From positions 5,618 through 69,617 of the forward strand of contig VTPC01000899.1 in the NCBI GenBank assembly GCA_011009095.1: DNA of 64,000 nt. The letters run 5' to 3'. A program made the position numbers and the translations under genes. The stretch is from Ignelater luminosus (Eukaryota > Arthropoda > Insecta > Coleoptera > Elateridae). A model generated the notes under the pieces. The model saw only the letters and a list, made by a program, of their open reading frames with translations, was not told the origin of the DNA and did not search any database. Shown piece after piece: positions 1 to 10,531 of the stretch (its first letter is position 1; every line of letters starts with the position of its first letter).

Positions 1-3000
1 TGTTCTAGGTTTTTTTATTTTAGAAAATAATTTAGGGTTGTGATTATTCAGATCAAAACAGGTTTACTAAATCAGCAGTATTAACCAAGTGATATGTAAA
101 TAAAAGTATTTTAAGGCCATATTTAATAAATTCAGCACGTGCAGTATTATCAGAAATGCCATACAGCATGTGAAGAAACAAAGGCCTTGTAATTTTAATT
201 TTAATATGTAGATAAGATTCTCTTTTTAAGATTGTTTATACTAAAATTTAACAAAAACAGATAAACTGTCTGCTATACTGAGCATATTCTGTGACCTAAT
301 TCCCTTATGAACGCAAAGGAAAATTTTTACTTCAATAGGCGAATTGTTATTTATACTTTTTTTTAATGTTTAAAACTCTAATCAGCTAGTAATGTTTTGA
401 AGATATTTCTATTTAAAGAAAAAATTGTCACGAGCTCACGAAATGTAACAAAAAAAGTACATAAGAAAATGTTTCAGTTACAAAATTATTAACTTAAAAA
501 AAGTAAATCGGAAATTGAGATATGAATATGACATTGCATAAGAAAATTCCAAATGTAAAACAAGTAGGAAATAATGTATGAAATTACTTTCTCTAACCCT
601 TAGGCAGGATATCCTACACAAGAAAGTTGTGAGGTAGGCCTCGTGTTTTGTGTGGATTCGTACTAGATGTTAATTGCAGAAATACAAGCCAATTCCATTT
701 TACAGTACTTGCTTTTACGTAGACGTATACAAACTGGTACGACAATTTATTATTCAACAAAATGTATTAGAAATTGTTTAGCATTTTTAATACCCAAACA
801 AGAATAAAGCGCTTAGACTCATTTGGTAAGTGGATTCAACAGCTCATAATAAATCTTAATGTGGAACATTCAAGGTTCCTAAAAAAATTGTTTATCACAG
901 TTTTCTACCGTCCCAAATATATGAAACGTCAAAGAAGTCATCAAAAAACGTTTGCGACAAAGGCAAAGACCTCTTTATAAAGTTTAACGTAACGTTATTT
1001 ATTTTATAGAAAAAAAGTATCATAAGCGTAATAAAGATGGCAAGAAGAATCCGTGTTTAGTGTATTACAAAATTAACATTATGAATAAATTCCCATAAAA
1101 AGTGAAAAAAACGTCACGTCCTACGTCATGTGATACTCTTATGTTTTGGAAAATAAATGAATAAAATAATCGCCTGTACGTCAGCACAGTAGATGTGACC
1201 AATCAGAACATATTAATAACATAAGTGTTAGTAGCTGTACTGTGCTTATAAATGATGTATTAATTATCACTTAAAGGTTAAGGCTAAGACATATTAGTCT
1301 AAATCAATTTACTCCACAAAATGCAACCGTAAAAGAAATTATATAAAAAATGTCAGTCTCATATCATAATTGAAGAATCGTCAGGAAAAATGATATTTTT
1401 GTAAACCGTTTCATGTTTGTTTCTGTCAGTACTCTAATTCTATTTGACACTAAAAAATATAATTAGAAACTCCCAATTAGCTCTCTTAAAGCTAAATAGC
1501 TACAAAAAGAATCTGCAATATCGAAAGTCACAATGCTGTTAACTACAGGACCACAAAGCTACGCTAATTCTTTAAAATAAACTTTGTTCTGACCAGCCTT
1601 TATGCGGTGATCTGAAACAACAATCAACCAGGATCTTAATAATGAGAAAGTAACAAGTCTGTGATGTTTTACTTTACCGGCAATTTTTCCACCTTAGGTT
1701 ACATCCCCGTTTCATCCTAAACAGACATGCCTAGCTCTTTTAGTTCTTCTGCTACAAACATTTCTTTGGTCTAGATTTAGAAGTCTCTAATAAGCACTCC
1801 AAGATACGAGATGCGTTTGATATCCCTCTGGAGGAGTGTGCTCAAATACATAGCCCATACTCGAATTCTCCGACCTCAGGTATACAAGTCCAGACAATTT
1901 CTTTAGCTTGTGTCCTTCTCTTTTATGGGAAGAGGAGGGTGACGATAAATGATGCCTATGGGGCCCCGATAAGACCATATATCTAAGAATAATTGAAATT
2001 GTTCTGGTAATCTTAAAGATCCAGAATGTGACGATGGCCAAAAAAGGCTATTTTTCGCCCTTTATCACGTTTGTTCTCCGATCTTCTGGTGTATGAAATG
2101 ACAGTTGTACATAAAATTATATGAGGTTTCAACTGGACTACGAGATGACCATACTGCCATTTCAGATTTTTTGGCGAAGGCTACGTAACATGAACATTTG
2201 TGCCATATTGTTTCAGAATCTTTTTCAATACTGACTGAGGACAAAATTAATTAAAGCGCACCTTTTTACTGAAACGTAATGTATATCATAGCTTTATTTA
2301 CAATACTTTACTAAATACTAAATAAAGTCTACGAAGGATCATGATCGCAGGAATAATAAGATACCAGATTGCCCTTTTTCAGGATATATAAACTTCAGAC
2401 GCAGAACCTTTGGCAAGGTAAAGGCTCGGGTTGGCTAAGTCTTGCCAAGTGTCCAGACTCATTGTGAGTGGCGGGTTTGGCATGAAAATAGTAAAATTTT
2501 TACTTTCGGCTTCAACTAATAATGGAACATGTACAGAATATTCAGAAAGATATCTTACAATCTAGAAGCTTCTATTCTAATTCTTCCACAGAAAAGAAAT
2601 AGCGCAGGAGTTGCTAGTATGTGTTTTTTTTAAAACCAACTACCTACCAAACTGGAACCTAAGAAAAGCAGAAGGTAAATTCGCCAAAAAAACCATTACT
2701 ATTATGAATTCAAACATCATATCAAAATTATAAATGTCAATAGCGTAATTCCAGATTTGGAATCCAAAAAACAATTGTTTTCGGAAAGATTTCTTTCTGT
2801 GCTATATCTACAAGAGAAATCTATATGCGATATAATAAATTTACAATCACGCAGAAACAAAGAAATAGACTTTCTTGACTTGATAGATATAATCCTTTGG
2901 AAGTCGTTGATCTCTCTGTTCACAATCCCGTCTCAGTAAAAGGTTGTTCATCTTTATCCGCTTGCTGACTTATCACAAATTGCAGCTACCTTCATATAGA

Positions 3001-3880
3001 AACAGGCAAGTTCCAATCGCGCAAATATTTTCAAAGGATTCTATCCAAGTCAAATGACCCTTCTACTTAATTGCACATTTTTATCTCACAAAACATTAAA
3101 ATATTCAATTCGATAGTTTTGAAAGGTTACCAAGTCTGTTTTGAATTCAAAGTAGTCAGTTCTGGTAAGATGTCCCACTGTCTAACTCTTTTCTGTAAAC
3201 TTTTTGGTTTTGTCGACACCAAGGTCTTTAGACCCTCAGATTTGATGCAGTCTCCAATGTTTTTATTCCTAGATTTGTAAGACTGTACATCCACAAGGGT
3301 GTATGAATTTAGACTGTTAGATTCTTGTAGGTTTTAGGATTCTTGTGGACCTGTGGGTTCTAGCAAAAGTCCGCTGATTCTTGAAAGCTACTGGGCCCGA
3401 AAGCTAGAAAACCCTGATCTCTTCTTCTTACAGCAGTAACGCTTCTGCTGTGCTGATAGGGTAAAATGTATATGGAACTTTCACGTACAAATAATTACAG
3501 AGATTTTAAAATTTCTTTAGCTTCAGGCATACCTTTAAAACCCCACATTTTTAATTTTTATAAATCTAACTTTATTAGAAATTTTACAGTTCTGTGTATG
3601 TATACTGAAAGATCCGGGTCCCTAAAAAATATGGAGTTTAGGCGCCCGAAAGTATTAATTTGCTTTTGATCAGGTTATTTACTTCAGCCCTTGTTGTTGT
3701 AGAATTTTATTAAACTAAAAATGCTCTTCAGTAGTTATTAGTTAGACAACTACAGATAACATTTGTTATCAGTTCAACATTGGCAAAACTTCACACATTC
3801 ATTTAGCTTCCAGATCTAGTGCACCCTTTTGTATTTAATGCCTGTGTTAAATGCTTTGTGTCGATCCTCGTTTGTTAACA
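1..3880. other. AT-rich stretch, nothing recognised
   Basis: No coding region, RNA gene or named repeat could be supported here. Open frames are short (at most 84 codons, at 1787-2041 on the minus strand), lack recognisable motifs and look like chance frames. The parts around 1680-2040 and 3100-3430 are somewhat less AT-rich and may be very old repeat remnants. Confidence 0.5.
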
Positions 3881-3897
3881 CAAAGAACAGAACCGCA

Positions 3898-4057
3898 TGC
3901 TGGTGTGCAGGTTGTTCACCGATCAAGGCGGCTAACCAAAGAGTCCATAAACATCCGCGGAAAACAAAAAGGGAGATTTTTTGAGATTGCAGGTATGCGG
4001 CTTACGCACGAAGCGGCCTTGACAACAAGCACATAAAAGTCTGTGATGTCTCTCACA
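3898..4057 (+). pseudogene. possible THAP-type zinc finger remnant
   Basis: In the plus frame starting at 3898 the translation begins CWCAGC, continues with a basic HKHPRKTKREIF segment and ends VCDVSH. This is the order of a THAP domain: C-x2-C, then a His/Pro-rich turn followed by basic residues, a helix, and a closing C-x2-H. One in-frame stop sits in the middle. THAP domains are zinc-dependent DNA-binding modules found in P-element-type transposases and in host factors. The key aromatic residue after the basic stretch is not preserved, and no flanking coding region is visible. The call rests on spacing and composition only and could be a coincidence. Confidence 0.3.
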
Positions 4058-4093
4058 ATGGAAAATACAGTGCTTGGGAGGCATTGAAGGCCA

Positions 4094-4186
4094 ATTTTTC
4101 AATTCAAGTTCAAATTTTAATCAATGTTCAACTGTTTATTGTAGTAACAATTGTTTTTCTGCAAATTTGAACTTGAATTAGAAAAC
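4094..4186. repeat. short hairpin element with ~22-bp inverted arms
   Basis: The left arm (4094-4116) contains AATTCAAGTTCAAATTT and the right arm (4163-4186) contains AAATTTGAACTTGAATT, a perfect 17-bp inverted match with partial pairing beyond it. The loop is about 45 bases. It may be a minimal non-autonomous DNA element or a chance hairpin. No target duplication was seen. Confidence 0.4.
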
Positions 4187-4189
4187 TGA

Positions 4190-6240
4190 AGTAACTTGTT
4201 TTATAAAAAATATTTGGGTGTGTTTTTCCTTCACAATTTAGAATTTTTATTTCTGCTTACTGTAGGATATTACTAAAGTATATTTCCGCGTGCTCATTTT
4301 TATTATGCCAAACCTCTTATAATTATAAATTATGATCGTTTCATATTTTATTTTAATCGCCAAGGTTTTATAGCATTTAAACAATTTTATTATTTTTAAA
4401 ACAACCGAATTACACAACCGTATAAATAATGTTGATAAAAATAACGTGCGCTCAAGAATTCATAAACGCCTAAAACCATGCAACCAATAATACAGAGATT
4501 TTGACCTGGTTGGTGGAACTAGCAGAACTATTTTAAAAATCAAATTAAAGTATTTTATTACATTTTAATGTACGTTGCATAAATAACAAGACATACGATA
4601 TTTCATTCTTCTAATAGTATTTCCAATTTATTTCAAATTAAATAAATATCTAAACGTTACATAAACGCACGCATCTGCAGTGATCCATACTACAATAATA
4701 ATTTCAAAATGTTCGATTTCTACAATTAGAAAATCCTTGCAAGGACGGATTTAAAGGGATACTGTGAAAGTAATCTCTTTTCCTAAAAGTGCAGTGAAAT
4801 AACGTAGTTCGTCGACATTTAAGTATTTGTTTCCATTTGAGAATCGTATACAGTTATCTATAAAAATTTTCAAGTTGATAAATAAGACCGAAAAGTCTTT
4901 GTTTCATTTTCTTATTTTTTAGTAATTCTTTATTTATTTAGATACATAAATGACTGTATTATACAGTGACTTTCTCTAAAACAGTTTTGGGATTCTATCA
5001 ATTATGGTTTGACATTCTTTCTCAATTTCAGCTCTAGGATTTTCTCGTAATCTTAGTTAATAAACTTTGGAATTTAATAATTCTATATTTTCTTGGTGCT
5101 ACTTTTTAAATTAATCATTGAAATATTGTTAACCCCATTTTCTAGCCTCTTATGTTTTTTTGGGAATTGTTACAATATGCTGTTCTTGTCCATCTTGTCG
5201 CTTTTTAATAAACTTTGACAGAAGAATCTTAACGGTCATGCATGACATTATTATTTTAATACCTAGAAATGTATTTATAATAATTTGTAAATGATGACAC
5301 AAACAGTTTTATTAAGAAAAGTGTAGCAATTTCTACTTTCGTTTTTAAACGCTTGATACCACTGGCTATTAGGCTTTAAGAAATCTTGCGAAACTATGTA
5401 CTTCTTTCATAAAACGATTTTTTTAAATAACTCCTCAACGGTCTGTGCTAGAATAACTTTTGGTCTTCTGAACTTACTTACTTGCTTAGATATCTCATTT
5501 GATGATTAAAAGCTTTTATTTCTTAAGTTCTTTTTATAAATATGGCTATTTAATTATAATTTTTAACATATAATAGTGTTCATAACTATTCAAAGAATAA
5601 TTGTTGATCTATTTCAGATAAGATTCTTTCGGACAATGATAGTACCTAAATGCATAACCTCCTCGATAAGACTGATTTTATTGCTTTAATTTTGCGAGAA
5701 CCAAGCCGAATACTACACAAGCATATACAAGGAATTCCAAAAAACGCGAGACTCCCATTCTTCTTTTTTCCCTACTTCTGCATTGGTTTGAAGTGAACTT
5801 TTCATTTTCTTACTGGCTGGTCCTCATCTAGAACTACAAAAATAATATCTGTACTTTAAGCAAGCACTGAGTAGAGCAGAAAAGTGTGGATGCTTTGGGT
5901 TTTATGAGACAACCTGTATAACCTTTTTATATGTAAAGTCAAATACATTTTATTTCTTCTCCTTCCCCTTCGGCTTCAGTTGATTGTAGATAATGGCAAT
6001 ACTTTTTTACCTATTGTATGATTTTTCCAATAAACACATCTCATGATCATAAATCATAACGGTTGTAACTTTTATAGTCATGTGTGATACAAAACATCCT
6101 CTGATAGCGGAATGGTAATTACATTTAGACTTAATTGCGTTGAGTCCTTTTCTAGAAAATTTGCAATAAAGAAAATCTGCTTAAAGTACATCAGATTCTG
6201 TAAGAAGCTTATAAAGTTGTAACGTAAATTTGCATTATAT
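4190..6240. other. AT-rich stretch, nothing recognised apart from one repeat terminus
   Basis: No gene or RNA could be supported. At 5906-5920 the minus strand reads ATACAGGTTGTCTC, one of the window's recurring repeat termini. Confidence 0.5.
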
Positions 6241-6249
6241 AATACTTAC

Positions 6250-6299
6250 TTTACAATAAGACCCTTTTTGGTCTTAGCCCAACTAAACTCAGCAGTGAC
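6250..6299 (-). CDS. possible 50-nt internal exon of an unknown gene
   Basis: On the minus strand a 50-nt segment lies between a pyrimidine-rich acceptor (CTTCTTCCCTACGCTCAAG) and a good donor (GTAAGTATT, on plus bases 6244-6249). Frame 0 is open over the whole segment and reads VTAEFSWAKTKKGLIVK plus two bases, a composition unlike random AT-rich translation. I do not recognise the protein. It would be on the same strand as the possible exon at 17350-17538, but the phases do not join directly, so at least one further exon would be needed if they belonged to one gene. Donor-like GTAAGT sites are frequent in this window, so a chance pairing of sites is quite possible. Confidence 0.25.
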
Positions 6300-6962
6300 C
6301 TTGAGCGTAGGGAAGAAGTTATATACACAATAAAAGAACGCAATGATAAGGTATCAAAAGAAATACATTATAAATAGGATTGCAAATACCAAATCAATAA
6401 GAACATATACAAATTATCAATACGCCAATAATGAACAGCTAAAGTAGTCAGAGAAAGGAAATTACAAGTCACTTATCTTAACATAATTAGCATAGATTGG
6501 CATAACAATAAAAAAGTAATCATAAAATTTACTATGTAAATTAAACAGGGTAGTATATGTACCAAGTTGTACATGTACACAAGAATTCCAATCAAAATGT
6601 TAAAAGCTATACACAAAAGTTAACGCAATATCTCGTTTAAAATTTTATAAAAAACATGTTTGGAAACTGACAAGATTTAATTATACAATCTTGATATTAT
6701 TAATAAGCTCCAAAAATTAAAAAAAGTTAAAGCGAAAACAAATTACATAACTGAATTTGTCGACATTCAATTTAAAAACAGGAAATAAACCTGTAAGAAA
6801 ACGTATCAAAAGCAAAAAAAGAATATGAACTTACACTCTCAGGACATTATTAAGAAATTTCTTTATCGAAACGTAATTAGGCAGATAGATTGTTAAAGTG
6901 AGGTCCAGCATGACCTAAACCCTAGCTTTGAACCTGACCAAGAAGCCCCTCCCGTCTACGAC
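6300..6962. other. AT-rich stretch, nothing recognised
   Basis: The sequence is plain and AT-rich, and becomes GC-richer after about 6900 where the tandem-repeat island begins. Confidence 0.5.
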
Positions 6963-7128
6963 GCAGTACGAAAATCCTCTTTTTCTGTTCAGTATGAAAA
7001 TAATTCTTGTCCGGGTTAGTACGGAGATTACTCCTGTCCAAGGAGGTACGAGAAAGATCTCGATTCGATGCAGCACGAAAGTCCTCCGCTGTGGTTTAGT
7101 ACGAAGATAACGCTCGCCCAAGACAGTA
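6963..7128. repeat. diverged minisatellite, first array
   Basis: The array consists of diverged units of about 27-29 bp that alternate in two flavours, giving a dimer of about 55 bp. One half-unit resembles GCAGTACGAAAATCCTC and the other resembles AGTACGAAGATAACGCTC followed by GCCC. Three dimers are visible. The same unit recurs at 7709-7882. Minus-strand translation shows a repeating FVL/TR pattern, but this is a by-product of the repeat and no gene is implied. The GC content is clearly above that of the flanks. Confidence 0.65.
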
Positions 7129-7708
7129 AGTTTTGACGATTTTATGGTCCATTATCACTGGAATGAAATTGATAGATCTTTTATTTCTTGCGGTGCCAAT
7201 TTTAAATTTCTTTTTTTGGTTCGTGTGACAAATCTAAGTACGTTGGAACATTCGTATTTTTAATTTTGGCATGTTAAGAGGTTGAAGGAGGCTGCTATCT
7301 AAAGCTTTATTGGCATTTACGGGACATTATGTATAATAATAAAAATATAAAAAAACAACTGCTGTGGCAAAAGACAAAGAATTGAGAATAATCTATTCAA
7401 TTTTTTTATATTTTTATAATTCCCAAAATTTTCAATTCCTGAATTAATTTTTTTTATTCCAATAATTAGATACTTAACCATGCTAAAGTATAATTCTTCG
7501 GTGGATATAATGATATTTTTGAAACATCTCTAAAATTTGTTAGAGTAGAGTAGAGTCACCGGGAAACTCCATGAGTTTCGAATTTTTATCGTCTCTCAAG
7601 TTTTGCCACGCCTCAAACTCTGGCGCCTTTCAAATCTTGCCTCCCTAGATTCGGGCCTCGGGAGCCTAAGCCTAAATCCATCACTGTGCGGAGAAGTTCT
7701 CGACTGGG
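7129..7708. other. spacer between minisatellite arrays
   Basis: AT-rich up to about 7550, then GC-richer. No gene was seen. It may be an insertion that split one older array. Confidence 0.4.
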
Positions 7709-7882
7709 TGCAGTACAAAAATCTTCTTCAGGTCAGTGTGCAAATAACACTTGCCCGAGTCAATACAACTCTCCCGCGCGATTCAGTACAAAAATAAGCT
7801 ATCCGAGTCAGTACGAACAATATCTTTGTCTGGTGTAGTATGAAGATCGTCCGCTTCGGATCAGTACAAAAATAACAGTCCG
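7709..7882. repeat. diverged minisatellite, second array
   Basis: This array repeats the units of the 6963-7128 array: GCAGTACAAAAATC, AGTACGAACAATATC and AGTACAAAAATAAC, with CCGAGTC spacers. It runs directly into the GC-rich repeat at 7883. Confidence 0.65.
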
Positions 7883-8060
7883 AAACTCGACAGGTTTGAT
7901 AAACCCAAGAGAACCAAACGACCCGAGAGGCCCGACAAGCCCAAAGACGAAACAAGCCCGAAAAGCTCGATATGTTCTTAAAATGAAGCCCGGCCTGAGC
8001 CTGAGTTTCGAGCCGGATCGCGTAAAGGTCCAAATAAAATCCCGACTCGTGCTGGCCTCT
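7883..8060 (+). repeat. GC-rich CCCGA-type repeat, copy 1
   Basis: The segment is a run of degenerate 9-10 bp units of the type GCCCGACAAG, followed by a unique-looking tail containing GAGTTTCGAGCCGG and CGCGTAAAGGTCC. The same arrangement occurs inverted at 40310-40512. The pair shares both the CCCGA-rich part and the tail, so they are two copies of one dispersed repeat. A 77-codon open frame crosses it (7896-8129, plus), but it reads as repeat translation rather than a gene. Confidence 0.6.
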
Positions 8061-8343
8061 ATACTGGCTTGTGCCATTGAATGTGAATCTTTGATGCTGG
8101 ACATTGGAAGCGGATGGAATTTTGTGTAATCTTTAATATGGTTATAAAGGGAGATTTCTTGTGAACAGTATAATCATTGAATACGCCCTCGCTTATTTCT
8201 GGAAAGTTTTATTATTATTAAACAAAACAAAACAAAAACTATACAACAAATTAAAGTAATTATTGTGTCTACAGAGCAGAGCAAAAGGAGCAGTAGTTGT
8301 TAAAGTTCTGAAATTTGTGATTTATAATAGTTACCAAAATAAG

Positions 8344-10531
8344 CAGTGGCGTACCTTCACCAAATGAGGCCCGGGGCGGGACTTTTTTGGAGGCTCCTAT
8401 TCAAGCTTCACACAAAAGCGCTTGCGTGCTTACGATCACACATCCAACCTACCTGTCTTTTAAAATTAAAAAAAAATTAATCGTTTTTATAATATAAATG
8501 ATACTTCACAGGAAAAATTTGGTTGCTAAAATAACGTTCACCCAGAGCAACTATTGATTGAAGCCAAATAAATAAATATATTTAAAGCATTTATTAACTT
8601 CAAATAAATTCTTTATTTGGGATAACTAAATACTTATTTATATAAAAACATGTTATGTATGTATTTTATTAAAATAGTTCACTAAAAAAGGATTTAAGTT
8701 ACAGTTCAAATCCCACATTTCTGAGTTATTTTATTATATTTATTCTATTCTGACAATTAACCTAGTATGTAATTGATAATTTCAATTTCAATTTAGAGGC
8801 TATGTGATTTCAAATAAATAATTCAGTTTCTACAAATAAATTAAATCCTGAAACAGCATGGATCTAATAAGATTTATGTGTTAACTTTAACATATTAAAT
8901 CGACTGCCAGTATACTGGTACAAGACGAATTTTAGCTGATTTAGCAACGATGAAATTCTCATGCATATAATATGTGTAATTGTACAACAAAAGTCGAAAA
9001 GCTTCTTTCATTCGAAGCTACGGATACACAAACTGTTAAATATAATTTTAGGCCCAGGCAAATGTTTGGCAAGGACTTGGTAAAGTCCATTTCCACTGTA
9101 AATTGAATCATTCTGAGTGTAGTCCACTTCATTGTCTTTTCTATTGCAATTCCCGTTGCTTTTATAGGTCTTCTTAATCTCTTTATTTCGGGCAAGATCT
9201 CTTGAAGTCGTCGTACATATTGCTAAAGTTTGAAATAAGACTAGGAAGTTGTAAGTCACCAGCACCTATTAGGTTCACTACCTGAGTAATGCTGAATTTT
9301 TCAAAAACGCTCTCCATTGATTCCATTCTCGTAGTCAGCTTCTGATATAATTTGTCTACATTCATTTATGCATCTTTTTATTCTTGTTCTAAAGTTAATC
9401 CTTCATCTCTTGCTTTTTCTCCAGGTATAATTTTCTTGAACCTTCTTCGTCCCCTTCTTTCAACAGATATTTCCATTTCTTCACATGTTCTGTTTGCAAA
9501 CTTTAATGCGTTATCTACCCATTCATCACGGCTTTCTTCTAAAAAAATCTTCAAGCTTCTTAGTTTCTGTACAATCTTCTCTAAACTTATACCTTCTGTT
9601 TGTATATATTTTTGAGTATAATTTACTTCTTCTAAAATGTTCGATTACAATTGAAAGAACCCGAGTTTATAATCACATATGATCAGTTGATCCTCTTGTA
9701 TTAACATATTCTGTTTGATCACTTAACCTCCCAACAGCTTGCACCACTATGTTAAAATGTTTCATTATTGGTTTCACGGCATCGTGCTGAGCACTCCATC
9801 TAGTTTCAGACAATTTTTTACTGACATTCCAACAACTTGTTTAAGAATATCCCATCTATGAGCTGGTGATCAAAAGAAATTGTAAACACTTTCCAATGTT
9901 CCAAAGAACGTCACAGAATTGGGATTTATTCCAAAAGCATGAACACCACATAAATTTAGAGAATGATTTGGGCAAGGTACAAACAAAATCTTACTATTTA
10001 ACTTATGAATCCTTGCCCGTACACCTGAATGGAAACCTGCCTGGTGGGTTCATTGTCATAAACTTGACTTTGACAAAATTGTATGTCTAATCTATCAGTG
10101 TCAAGAACTTTTAAAATATCTTCAGTTATGTCATGTTAGTTATGTCACCAAAAAGCAATTTATATTTTAAGGGTGGAACTAGAAAGAAAGTAAAAGTTGC
10201 ACATCAGATGTGGAACACATATTATTGCTCTTTTACAAGAATGGGGGTTTCTTCTAGTAAGACACCGACAATGTGCAATAAATACCGACGAACTTCACTA
10301 CCGAGGTACACTTACTTCCGGCAAATTTGAATAAACCGACTACATGACTACATAATAAAGATTTTAGTTGAAAGTGAAAAGTAAAATTACTGGGCAGTAA
10401 AAATTTCGCTTGCTCGGACTTTTCTAAGTATATGGCTATTTTTATTTCATATCTGTAAACGACTGTGGGGCCCCCAAATCCTTGTGGTCTGCCCGCACTG
10501 CGGGCTTTTGCATCCACTATCTAAGACACTG
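8344..10531 (-). mobile_element. hAT DNA transposon relic (zf-MYM/TTF-type transposase)
   Basis: The left end reads CAGTGGCGTACC and the right end, on the minus strand, reads CAGTGTCTTAG. Both start with the CAGTG typical of hAT termini and both are followed by GC-rich subterminal sequence. The transposase lies on the minus strand in several frames. In order these show VYDNEPT (about 10040), VPCPNHSLNLCGVHAFG (about 9945-9980), FFGTLESVYNFF, AHRWDIL (9843-9863), KQVVGMSVKN and, near the C-terminus, VSVASNERSFS (about 9000-9040) from the hAT dimerisation domain. Family members of this type are usually over 600 residues, so about a third is missing. There are many stops and frameshifts, and no matching 8-bp target duplication was found, so the insertion is old and immobile. 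Confidence 0.85.

Noticed and set aside
9352-10090. Plus-strand open frames
   Set aside because: They are shadows of the minus-strand hAT transposase.
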